Source of the DNA: Prevotella sp.
GTDB taxonomy: Bacteria; Bacteroidota; Bacteroidia; Bacteroidales; Bacteroidaceae
Direction of reading: 5' to 3'
Length of the DNA: 33,736 nucleotides
Assembly: GCA_016285075.1 (NCBI GenBank)
Contig: JAEEQB010000052.1
Coordinates: 1-33,736, forward strand
The position numbers were made by a program, and so were the translations under genes. The notes beneath the pieces were generated by a model, which did no database searches, was not told the origin of the DNA, and saw only the letters and a program-made list of their open reading frames with translations. Numbering within the stretch: position 1 is the first letter of the stretch; every line of letters begins with the position of its first letter. This document shows positions 5,995-13,885 of this stretch, in pieces.

Positions 5995-7473
5995 TTACTT
6001 CTTGTTGTTCATCATGTCGCGGCGCTCCTGGTTCTGCAGCCGTTCGCGGGTAGACATGCCTCGTTCCTCGGAGGGTAGCGGGTTGTGGCGCAGGATGTTG
6101 CTGGGTTTGGTGGACGACGAGCCCGATGTTGTAGCCGCCGACCCCGATGTAGCTCCTCCCGTTCCGCCGAGGTTGGTGGACGGCGTGGTGTTGTTGTCGT
6201 CGGAGTTCCTGGGGGTAGTGGGGATGATGGTCTGCTGGCGCATGGCCTGTTGGGTCTTTTTGCGGGCTGTGATCTGCTCGATGATCTGCGAAGCGATGAG
6301 CTGTGCCCGTGTCTCGCTCAGTCCGGCGCGTTCGGCAATTTCCGTCTGTGCCCGTACCAGTTCGGCCATGGCCTTCTGTGTGGAAGCCATGTATTTGTCT
6401 TCCGATGCCGACATGGTCTCTGACGAGTAGAGGGTGGAGAGGATGCGCTCGGCATCGCGGGTGAAGTACTTACGGAATATCTCCTCGGACTTGGCGTCAA
6501 GTTCTTTCTGCTCCAGCTGGCGCTTCTCAAACTCCTCGGCGCTGATGCTGTCGGGGCGTGTGTAGCCTCCGAAGAGCCCGAACTCCTCTTCTTCGGAGGT
6601 GGTGGGTGCGAGGATGTCCTCTTCGGCCTCCTTCTTGATGGGTATGTATTCCATCTTCTGGTTGGCCGACTGGTAAGTGCTCCAGATACCCCAGCCAATG
6701 AGTGCCGCGATGGCAGCGATGATGAGTCCGATGCAGATTTTCTTGATTATGGCAAGGATGTTCAGCGAACGTCGCATCTCGCTGATGCTGTGGTAACGCT
6801 TCTCGGGGTCGGTCTGGGTAGCCTTCTTGATGACGTGTGCCATTTCGAAGGACTTGCCCGTCTCGCGGCAAATAAATTCCATGAACTTTCCCAATGAATA
6901 GACATCGGCAGCAGCCGAAGGCTCGGCGTTGTCCTGTAATTCGGGTGCCAGATAGTCGTCGCAGTCGGGATAGAGCAGCTGGTAGTCGGCCAGTCGCCTG
7001 TAGTTGCTGCCGTGGAAGAGCAGCATAGGCTTGTTGTCGCTTCGCCGCATGAGGATGTTGCTGGGTGCGAAGCAGAGGTGGTAGACCTCCTGCTTGTGCA
7101 GCCGCTCTGCGGCATCGAACAGAGCGTCGATGGTGTTGCGTACGAATCCCTTCTTCGCCACGATGGCGGGCGTGTCCTCGATGAGGTGCTGGAAGGTGCG
7201 GAAGCTGCCTTTGCTGATGCTCACTCCGGCAATGCCAGCTGAGTCCTTGATGAGCTGGAACGGCACTTCGTACGAGCTGGCGGGAGCCTGGCGCTGCTGA
7301 GCCTCACGCTGTAGTGAGTCACAGAAGATGAGGCTGTCGTTCAACTCGTGACGCAGCGTGAGCATGTTCTCGTATTTGTTGTCTTTCACTTTCTTGAACA
7401 GCATGCCGAAAGGCATCTGCTCCTTGCGCATGGCCGTCCCGTTTCGGGAGTCTAACAGTTCTTCGAAGTTCAC
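5995..7473 (-). CDS. Membrane pseudokinase (protein-kinase-like fold, catalytic residues lost)
   Basis: A 492-residue protein. Residues ~90-240 resemble the C-lobe of a Ser/Thr kinase: HLCFAPSNILM (132-142) sits where HRDLKPxNIL is expected, APE is kept at 176-178, the alpha-F aspartate appears in ADVYSLG (D190), and TDPEKRYHS (221-229) matches the end of the C-lobe. The catalytic HRD aspartate is Cys134, the DFG triplet is FHG (153-155), and no Gly-rich loop is visible, so phosphotransfer is unlikely. A single membrane helix follows at ~239-265 (ILAIIKKICIGLIIAAIAAL), then an acidic linker, a long helical Glu/Lys/Arg-rich segment and a Thr/Ser/Gly-rich tail. It is probably a scaffold or sensor; this is the first gene of the operon with the DUF4494 and YggS-like genes. 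Confidence 0.75.
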   Translation of the reverse strand: MNFEELLDSRNGTAMRKEQMPFGMLFKKVKDNKYENMLTLRHELNDSLIFCDSLQREAQQRQAPASSYEVPFQLIKDSAGIAGVSISKGSFRTFQHLIEDTPAIVAKKGFVRNTIDALFDAAERLHKQEVYHLCFAPSNILMRRSDNKPMLLFHGSNYRRLADYQLLYPDCDDYLAPELQDNAEPSAAADVYSLGKFMEFICRETGKSFEMAHVIKKATQTDPEKRYHSISEMRRSLNILAIIKKICIGLIIAAIAALIGWGIWSTYQSANQKMEYIPIKKEAEEDILAPTTSEEEEFGLFGGYTRPDSISAEEFEKRQLEQKELDAKSEEIFRKYFTRDAERILSTLYSSETMSASEDKYMASTQKAMAELVRAQTEIAERAGLSETRAQLIASQIIEQITARKKTQQAMRQQTIIPTTPRNSDDNNTTPSTNLGGTGGATSGSAATTSGSSSTKPSNILRHNPLPSEERGMSTRERLQNQERRDMMNNKK

Positions 7474-7514
7474 CTTATTATAATATTATGTGATTAACGT
7501 TATACTATTTCGGT

Positions 7515-7523
7515 GCAAAGGTA
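7515..7523 (-). promoter_or_regulatory. -7 box of the pseudokinase operon
   Basis: TACCTTTGC on the minus strand, about 42 nt before the ATG at 7473. No clear TTTG 19 nt upstream. Confidence 0.7.
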
Positions 7524-7566
7524 CGAAAAAAAAGTGAAAAGTGAAGAGTGAAAAGAAAAAAATTAG

Positions 7567-7575
7567 TACCTTTGC
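7567..7575 (+). promoter_or_regulatory. -7 box of the aminotransferase gene
   Basis: TACCTTTGC at 7567-7575, 30 nt before the ATG at 7605. It is divergent from the pseudokinase promoter, with only 43 bp between the two boxes. Confidence 0.7.
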
Positions 7576-7604
7576 AGCCGATTTACGTAAATAGATAAAA
7601 CAAG

Positions 7605-8807
7605 ATGCCAGAGATTTCCGTACGCGGGCTGGAGATGCCCGAGTCTCCTATTAGAAAACTTGCACCTTTAGCCGTCGCTGCCAAGAAGCGCGGCACGAAG
7701 GTGTATCACCTGAACATCGGGCAGCCCGACCTGCCCACTCCACAGGTCGGGCTCGATGCGTTGAAGCACGTTGACCGCCAAATCCTGGAGTATTCGCCCT
7801 CGCAGGGCTACCTGAGCTATCGCGAGAAACTGGTGAGCTACTATGCGAAATACAATATCCAGGTCACTGCCGATGACATCATCATCACCTCGGGCGGTAG
7901 CGAGGCAGTGCTCTTCGCCTTTCTCAGCTGTCTGAACCCCGGCGACGAGATCATCGTGCCGGAGCCTGCCTATGCCAATTACATGGCCTTTGCCATCAGT
8001 GCCGGTGCGAAGATCAGGACCATTGCCACGACCATTGACGAAGGGTTCTCGCTGCCGAAGGTCGAGAAGTTCGAGGAGCTGATCAATGAGCGTACACGTG
8101 CCATCATGATCTGTAATCCCAATAATCCAACGGGTTACCTCTATACGCGCCGTGAGATGAACCAGATACGCGACCTGGTGAAGAAGTACGACCTGTACCT
8201 GTTCTCGGACGAGGTTTACCGCGAGTACATCTATACCGGCTCACCCTATATCTCGGCTTGCCACCTGGAAGGCATCGAGCAGAACGTCATCCTGATTGAC
8301 TCTGTGTCGAAGCGTTATTCTGAGTGCGGCATCCGCATCGGAGCTCTCATCACGAAGAACCAGGAAGTGAGGAAAGCCGTGATGAAGTTCTGCCAGGCAC
8401 GCCTGTCGCCCCCACTGATCGGACAGATTGTGGCAGAGGCAAGTCTGGATGTCCCGGAGGACTATATGCGCGAAGTCTACGACGAATATGTGGAACGTCG
8501 TAAGTGTCTCATCGACGGGCTGAACCGCATACCGGGCGTCTATTCTCCCATTCCCATGGGCGCTTTCTACACAGTAGCCAAGCTGCCCGTAGACGATGCA
8601 GAGAAGTTCTGTCGCTGGTGCCTGGCCGACTTCGAGTATGAAGGCGAGACGGTGATGATGGCTCCTGCAGCAGGTTTCTATACCACCCCCGGCGCAGGCA
8701 TCGACCAGGTACGAATAGCTTATGTGCTGAAGAAAAGCGACCTGGAGCGTGCGCTCTTCGTGCTGCGCAAAGCCCTTGAGGCCTATCCGGGGAGAGTGGA
8801 CGAGTGA
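7605..8807 (+). CDS. Class I PLP-dependent aminotransferase
   Basis: A 400-residue cytosolic enzyme of fold type I. It shows NIGQPDLPTP (substrate side), SQGYLSYREKL, the PLP phosphate-region sequence TSGGSEAVLF, NPNNPTG (171-177), the aspartate-bearing SDEVY (201-205), the Schiff-base lysine in SVSKRYSECGIRIG (K236) and the carboxylate-binding arginine in VRIAYVL near the C-terminus. The closest described group is aspartate/aromatic aminotransferase-like (AspC type 1-gamma), but substrate specificity cannot be read from the sequence. Length is normal for the family. The next gene starts 78 nt downstream in the same direction. Confidence 0.9.
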   Translation: MPEISVRGLEMPESPIRKLAPLAVAAKKRGTKVYHLNIGQPDLPTPQVGLDALKHVDRQILEYSPSQGYLSYREKLVSYYAKYNIQVTADDIIITSGGSEAVLFAFLSCLNPGDEIIVPEPAYANYMAFAISAGAKIRTIATTIDEGFSLPKVEKFEELINERTRAIMICNPNNPTGYLYTRREMNQIRDLVKKYDLYLFSDEVYREYIYTGSPYISACHLEGIEQNVILIDSVSKRYSECGIRIGALITKNQEVRKAVMKFCQARLSPPLIGQIVAEASLDVPEDYMREVYDEYVERRKCLIDGLNRIPGVYSPIPMGAFYTVAKLPVDDAEKFCRWCLADFEYEGETVMMAPAAGFYTTPGAGIDQVRIAYVLKKSDLERALFVLRKALEAYPGRVDE

Positions 8808-8885
8808 TCAATGTGAATTGTTTTTTTCGAACACGAGATTTGTAGAAGACCCACGAGTGCTCGCAGTAATTTCACGAATTGAGAA

Positions 8886-10136
8886 TTGAATTTACCATTA
8901 TTCATAGCCAAGCGCATCTACAGTGATCAAGGCGACCGCCGCAAGGTGAGCCGCCCCGCTATCCGCATTGCCACCGCAGGAGTGGCAGTGGGACTTGCTG
9001 TGATGATCATCACGGTGGCCGTGGTGTTGGGATTCAAGCATACTATCCGTGGCAAGGTGATAGGTTTCGGCAGTCATATCCAGGTGCAGAACATCCTTTC
9101 GCTGAGCAATACGTCAGAGGCCTATGGCGTCTGTGTGGATGACAGCCTGGCAAATGTGCTCAAGACGATTCCCGGTGTGCGCCATGTGCAGCGCTATGCT
9201 TATACACAGGGCATTCTGAAAACCGATGAGGACTTCCTGGGAATGGTGTTCAAGGGCGTGGGTCCGGAGTTCGACCGTGACTTCATAGAGCAGAGCCTGG
9301 TGGAGGGCGAGTTGCCTGTCTTCAGCGACTCGACGACGAAGTACAAGATGGTGGTCTCGAGGATGATAGCCGACAAGCTGCAGCTGAAGACCGGTGACCG
9401 TGTCTTTGCCTATTTCATTGACAGCGACGGTGTGCGCACGCGAAAGTTCACCGTCAGCGGCATCTATCAGACCAACATGACCCGTTTTGACAGTCAGCTG
9501 TGCTTCACCGACCTTTATGCGGTCAACAAGCTGAACGGATGGTTTGAAGACCAGTGTTCCGGAGCCGAGTTGCTGGTGGACGACTTCGACCGGTTGGACG
9601 ACGTGGAGATGGAAGTGGTGAATACCGTGAACCGGACACAGGACCGTTACAGCCAGACCCTCACTTCGCACACCATCCACGACGTTTATCCACAGGTGTT
9701 CTCCTGGCTGGAACTGCTTGACATTAACGTATGGATTATTCTTGGCCTGATGATCTGCCTTGCTGTCATCACCATGATTACGGGTCTGCTCATCATTATC
9801 CTGGAACGCACATCGATGATCGGCACGCTGAAAGCCATCGGAGCCCGCAATAAGACCATCCGGCATACATTCCTCTGGTTTGCAGCCTTTGTTATTTCCC
9901 AAGGACTGATCATTGGCGATGTCGTAGGAATCGGCATTGTCCTGCTGCAGAAGTATACCGGCATCGTCACCCTGGATCCGCAGACTTATTACGTCACTGA
10001 GGCACCCATGGAACTGAACCTTCCCATTATTGTGCTGCTGAACGTGGTTACTCTTTTTGTCTCAATTTCTGTCCTAATTATCCCAACTTTCTTCATTTCC
10101 CATATCCATCCTGCAAAATCTATGCGTTACGAGTAA
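8886..10136 (+). CDS. ABC transporter permease, FtsX/LolE type
   Basis: A 416-residue inner-membrane protein with one N-terminal helix (~28-50), a large periplasmic domain (~55-275) and three C-terminal helices (~280-305, ~330-355, ~380-405): the MacB/LolCE permease layout. GLLIIILERTSMIGTLKAIGA is the typical loop after the second helix (MIGTLKAIGA contacts the ATPase). The start is a TTG at 8886 (MNLPLFIAKRIYSDQG); no ATG fits and the N-terminal sequence looks complete, so TTG is accepted. It may act in lipoprotein release or cell-envelope transport. The ATPase partner is not in this window. Confidence 0.85.
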   Translation: MNLPLFIAKRIYSDQGDRRKVSRPAIRIATAGVAVGLAVMIITVAVVLGFKHTIRGKVIGFGSHIQVQNILSLSNTSEAYGVCVDDSLANVLKTIPGVRHVQRYAYTQGILKTDEDFLGMVFKGVGPEFDRDFIEQSLVEGELPVFSDSTTKYKMVVSRMIADKLQLKTGDRVFAYFIDSDGVRTRKFTVSGIYQTNMTRFDSQLCFTDLYAVNKLNGWFEDQCSGAELLVDDFDRLDDVEMEVVNTVNRTQDRYSQTLTSHTIHDVYPQVFSWLELLDINVWIILGLMICLAVITMITGLLIIILERTSMIGTLKAIGARNKTIRHTFLWFAAFVISQGLIIGDVVGIGIVLLQKYTGIVTLDPQTYYVTEAPMELNLPIIVLLNVVTLFVSISVLIIPTFFISHIHPAKSMRYE

Positions 10137-10141
10137 AAAAT

Positions 10142-10209
10142 TGCACATTTTTTTTTGCAGTGTGCAGAAAATAACTTACCTTTGCACAAAATTTCAAATA
10201 ATGTGCAAA
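10142..10209. promoter_or_regulatory. Repeated TGCACA/TGTGCA half-sites around the ligase promoter
   Basis: TGCACA (10142-10147) faces TGTGCA (10161-10166) upstream and across the -33 box. TTTGCACA (10181-10188) faces TGTGCAAA (10202-10209) across the transcription start. The second pair is a perfect 8-bp inverted repeat with a 13-nt spacer. These are candidate operators, or a leader hairpin; the regulator is unknown. Confidence 0.45.
10154..10185 (+). promoter_or_regulatory. Bacteroidota sigma-A promoter of the acyl-CoA ligase pair
   Basis: TTTG at 10154-10157 and TACCTTTGC at 10177-10185, exactly 19 nt apart. Confidence 0.8.
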
Positions 10210-10213
10210 CTGA

Positions 10214-11866
10214 ATGGAAACTATTAGTAGTTTTAACGCATATATTCAGAGAGCTATCGTTGACAATTGGAACCGTGATGCCTTGACTGATTATCAAGGA
10301 GCTACGCTTCAGTTTCACGATGTAGCCCGCAAGATAGAAAAACTGCATATCCTCTTTGAGCACTGCGGCGTGGAGCGTGGTGACAAGATTGCCCTTTGCG
10401 GCCGGAACTCCGCCCACTGGGCAGTGGCTTTCCTTGCCACACTCACCTACGGAGCCGTGGCCGTGCCAATACTTCATGAGTTCAATGGTGAGCAGGTGCA
10501 GAACATTGTCAATCATTCCGGTTCCAAGCTGCTGTTTGTGGGCGACTATGCCGTGAAGATGATCGATGCGGAAGCCATGCCCGGCCTGGACGGAATCATC
10601 AACCTGCCCGATTTCTCGCTGTTTGTCTGTCGTTCCGAGAGGCTGGACTATGCCCGTGAGCATCTCAACATGATGTTCGGCAGCAAGTTCCCCAACGCGT
10701 TCCGTGCCCAGCATGTCAGTTATCATGTCGACCAGCCCGACGAGTTGGCACTCATCAATTACACCAGCGGCACAACGGGGTTCTCAAAAGGCGTCATGCT
10801 GCCCTACCGCTCGCTTTGGGGTAATGTGGAATTCATCATCAACCGTTTAGGCAGTAAGGTGAAGGCCGGTGACAACCTGCTGAGCATTCTGCCCATGGCG
10901 CACATGTATGGTATGGCAGTGGAGTTTCTGTTCGGATTTTGCAACGGTTGCCATCTGTTCTTCCTTACGCGCCTGCCTTCGCCCGCCATCATAGCCAAGG
11001 CCTTTGCCGACGTGAAGCCGGCGCTGATTGTCACCGTGCCGCTGATCATCGAGAAGATTATCCGTAAGCGGGTGTTCCCCAAGATCCAGAACAATGGCGT
11101 CCGACTGTTGCTGGCCATGCCCGTGGTATCGAAGAAGGTGAAGGAGAAGATTTGCCAGGAGGTCTACCAGGCCTTTGGCGGCCGTGCCTACGAGGTGATT
11201 GTGGGCGGTGCAGCTCTGTCGAAAGAGGTGGAGGAGTTCCTGCTCAGCATCGGTTTTCCCGTCACGGTGGGCTATGGTACTACGGAGTGCGCGCCACTGA
11301 TCTCATACTGCGACTACAAGGAGTTCGTGGCAGGCTGTTGCGGCAAAGCCGTCGATCGCATGGAGGTGAAGATCCTCTCCAGCGACCCTCAGAATGTTCC
11401 CGGTGAGATAGTCACGCGCGGCACCAACGTCATGCTGGGCTACTATAAGAACGACGAGGAAACACGTAAGGCCATCGATGAAGAAGGCTGGTATCATACT
11501 GGCGATCTGGGAACCATCTCGTACTCCGGCCACATCTTCATCCGCGGTCGCATCAAGAATATGCTCCTTGGTTCCAACGGACAGAACGTCTATCCCGAGG
11601 AGATAGAGGACCGTCTCAACTCCATGGCCATGGTGAGCGAGAGCGTCGTTGTGCAGCGTGGGGACAAACTCGTAGCGCTGGTCTATCCCGACAAGGACGA
11701 GGTGATGTCGTTCAACTCTGAGGAACTGATGCAAATCATGGAGCAGAACCGTGTGGACCTGAACCATGAGCTTCCTCCCTACAGCCGGCTCGCCGCCATT
11801 GAACTGCATAACGAGGAATTCCAGAAGACACCGAAGAAAAGCATCAAGCGATACCTTTACAGATAA
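10214..11866 (+). CDS. AMP-binding long-chain fatty acid-CoA ligase (copy 1)
   Basis: A 550-residue ANL-superfamily enzyme that would activate a fatty acid through an acyl-AMP to acyl-CoA. Motifs in order: the ATP P-loop YTSGTTGFSKG (183-193), the adenine-binding GYGTTECAP (353-361), WYHTGDLG with Asp431, the hinge-region RGRIKNMLLGSNGQNVYPEEIE, and the C-terminal lysine-bearing TPKKSIKRYLY. No membrane segment or signal is seen. Chain-length specificity cannot be read. The gene is followed 54 nt later by a close paralogue in the same direction, and the two are probably cotranscribed from the promoter at 10154-10185. Confidence 0.88.
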   Translation: METISSFNAYIQRAIVDNWNRDALTDYQGATLQFHDVARKIEKLHILFEHCGVERGDKIALCGRNSAHWAVAFLATLTYGAVAVPILHEFNGEQVQNIVNHSGSKLLFVGDYAVKMIDAEAMPGLDGIINLPDFSLFVCRSERLDYAREHLNMMFGSKFPNAFRAQHVSYHVDQPDELALINYTSGTTGFSKGVMLPYRSLWGNVEFIINRLGSKVKAGDNLLSILPMAHMYGMAVEFLFGFCNGCHLFFLTRLPSPAIIAKAFADVKPALIVTVPLIIEKIIRKRVFPKIQNNGVRLLLAMPVVSKKVKEKICQEVYQAFGGRAYEVIVGGAALSKEVEEFLLSIGFPVTVGYGTTECAPLISYCDYKEFVAGCCGKAVDRMEVKILSSDPQNVPGEIVTRGTNVMLGYYKNDEETRKAIDEEGWYHTGDLGTISYSGHIFIRGRIKNMLLGSNGQNVYPEEIEDRLNSMAMVSESVVVQRGDKLVALVYPDKDEVMSFNSEELMQIMEQNRVDLNHELPPYSRLAAIELHNEEFQKTPKKSIKRYLYR

Positions 11867-11920
11867 TGTATAAAGCCTGGTGAAAGCAGACTGAAGACTG
11901 AAAATTAGAAATAATACAAT

Positions 11921-13582
11921 ATGCAACAAGTACCAAGTTTCAACGCACTCATAGAGAAGACTGTTCTCGACAACTGGGACAGGGATGCCCTTACGGACTT
12001 CCAAGGCCAGACCTTGCAGTATCACGATGTGGCACGCAAGATAGAGAAGGTACATATCTTGTTTGAGAACAGCGGTGTCCAGCGTGGAGATAAGATAGCA
12101 CTCTGTGGCCGTAACTCCTCGCAATGGGCAGTGGCGTTCCTGGCCACTCTCACCTATGGAGCTATCGCCGTACCGATACTCCATGAGTTCAATGCAGAAC
12201 AGATTCACAATATCGTCAATCACTCCGAGGCAAAGCTTCTCTTCGTGGGCGATCATGTAGCAACCGTCATCGATCCCTTGAAGATGCCAGGACTGGAAGG
12301 CATCATCAACAATCCTGACTACTCGCTCATGGTGTCACGAACCGACAAACTCACCTACGCTCGAGAGCACCTGAACGAACTTTACGGCAAGCGCTTCCCC
12401 AAGTATTTCCGCAGGGAGCATATCTGTTACTACAAGGAGCAATCGCCCGACGAGCTGGCACTCATCAACTATACCAGCGGAACCACGGGCTTCTCAAAAG
12501 GTGTCATGTTGCCCTACAGAGCACTGTGGTCCAACTATGATTTTGCCTGTCATGTGCTGGGCGACACCATCAAAGTCGGCGATTCCATCATCTCCATGCT
12601 GCCCATGGCACATATGTATGGCATGGCCTTCGAATTCATCTTCGAGTTCCTACATGGTTGCCATGTGTTCTACCTGAACCGCGTGCCCTCGCCCGCCATC
12701 ATTGCCAAGGCCCTCGCTGACATCAGGCCTGTCATCGTCATTGCAGTGCCGCTGATCATCGAGAAGATAATCCGCAAGAAGGTGTTCCCCAAGATCCAGA
12801 ACAACCGCATGCGCCTGCTCATGCAGATGCCCGTCATTTCGAAGAAGGTGCGTCAGATGATTTGCCAGGAGGTGCTCAAAGCCTTTGGCGGACGCATGTA
12901 CGAAGTGATCATCGGCGGCGCAGCCCTTAACCAGGAGGTGGAGCATTTCCTCAAGAAAATCGAATTCCCTTATACAGTAGGCTATGGAGCTACTGAGTGC
13001 GCTCCCATTATCTGCTATAGCGACTGGCATACCTTCGCCCAGGGCTCCTGCGGACGGGCAGTCAAGCATATGGAAGTGAAGATCGATTCGCCCGACCCGG
13101 CACGTGTGCCTGGCGAAATCCTCACAAGGGGACTGAATGTCATGCTGGGCTACTATAAAGACGCTGAGGCAACGGCCCAGACCATCGATCGCGATGGTTG
13201 GTACCATACCGGCGACCTGGGAACCATCGATGTGCGTGGCAACGTTTTCATCAACGGACGTATCAAGAACATGCTCCTCGGACCCAGCGGACAGAACATC
13301 TATCCGGAGGAAATAGAGGACAAGCTCAACTCCATGACCATGGTCGTGGAGAGTGTGGTGGTACAGCGCGACAACAAACTCGTGGCTCTGGTCTATCCCG
13401 ATTGGGACGAGGCACACAATATGAACTTCTCTCAGGCAGACCTGGAAAGCATCATGGAGCAGAACCGCAATGGTCTGAATCAGCAGCTGCCAGCCTACGA
13501 GAAAATCACAGAAATAGAGATTCGGAAGGAGGAGTTCGAAAAGACTCCCAAGAAGAGCATCAAACGCTACTTATATCAGTAA
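11921..13582 (+). CDS. AMP-binding long-chain fatty acid-CoA ligase (copy 2)
   Basis: A 553-residue paralogue of the preceding gene, colinear over its whole length: RDALTDFQGQTLQYHDVAR against RDALTDYQGATLQFHDVAR, the same YTSGTTGFSKG P-loop, GYGATECAP, WYHTGDLG, GRIKNMLLGPSGQNIYPEE and KTPKKSIKRYLY. All catalytic motifs are intact in both copies. Differences cluster in the region that would line the acyl pocket (for example FACHVLGDTIKVGDSIISMLP against FIINRLGSKVKAGDNLLSILP), so substrate preference may differ. It ends 8 nt before a strong terminator. Confidence 0.88.
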   Translation: MQQVPSFNALIEKTVLDNWDRDALTDFQGQTLQYHDVARKIEKVHILFENSGVQRGDKIALCGRNSSQWAVAFLATLTYGAIAVPILHEFNAEQIHNIVNHSEAKLLFVGDHVATVIDPLKMPGLEGIINNPDYSLMVSRTDKLTYAREHLNELYGKRFPKYFRREHICYYKEQSPDELALINYTSGTTGFSKGVMLPYRALWSNYDFACHVLGDTIKVGDSIISMLPMAHMYGMAFEFIFEFLHGCHVFYLNRVPSPAIIAKALADIRPVIVIAVPLIIEKIIRKKVFPKIQNNRMRLLMQMPVISKKVRQMICQEVLKAFGGRMYEVIIGGAALNQEVEHFLKKIEFPYTVGYGATECAPIICYSDWHTFAQGSCGRAVKHMEVKIDSPDPARVPGEILTRGLNVMLGYYKDAEATAQTIDRDGWYHTGDLGTIDVRGNVFINGRIKNMLLGPSGQNIYPEEIEDKLNSMTMVVESVVVQRDNKLVALVYPDWDEAHNMNFSQADLESIMEQNRNGLNQQLPAYEKITEIEIRKEEFEKTPKKSIKRYLYQ

Positions 13583-13584
13583 AT

Positions 13585-13625
13585 AAAAAGAATCACGAGG
13601 ACGCGCCCCCCGTGATTCTTTTTTC
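13585..13625 (+). terminator. Rho-independent terminator after the ligase pair
   Basis: AAAAAGAATCACG (13585-13597) pairs with CGTGATTCTTTTT (13611-13623) and the T-run continues. The stem GAATCACG...CGTGATTC and the C-rich loop resemble a GTCCCC-type repeat unit, so the terminator may derive from that family. It can work in both directions. Confidence 0.8.
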
Positions 13626-13682
13626 TATTGAAGAAGTCTCGGCTGCTGTTGGTCGTAGCTTCATCTTCAAGCTGTCTAAGGC

Positions 13683-13836
13683 AAGTGAACGCTTCTCACT
13701 CGGTAAGTGAACGCTTCTCACTCGGTAAGTGAACGCTTCTCACTCGTTAAGTGAACGCTTCTCACTCGGTAAGTGAACGCTTCTCACTCGGCAAGTGAAC
13801 GCGCTTCACTCGGTAAGTGAACGCTTCTCACTCGGC
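13683..13836. repeat. 22-bp tandem array, seven copies
   Basis: Seven head-to-tail units of 22 bp start at 13683, 13705, 13727, 13749, 13771, 13793 and 13815. The core is GTGAACGCTTCTCAC followed by TCGG and AA. Six units are near identical; the sixth carries GCGCTTCAC. The unit has GTGA/TCAC ends like a small dyad. The array lies between the terminator of the ligases and the stop of the convergent C10 peptidase gene and encodes nothing convincing. Confidence 0.9.
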
Positions 13837-13885
13837 ATGAGAGTATTCACTTCATGAATGTTCAAGCTTTGAGCGGTGCTCTTTA

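Noticed and set aside
11303..12256. 317-codon minus-strand frame across the two ligase genes
   Set aside because: Antisense to both ligases and spans their junction; similar frames appear at the same place in both copies because the paralogues share sequence.
13683..13836. CRISPR array
   Set aside because: The units are directly adjacent with no spacers, and no cas gene is present.
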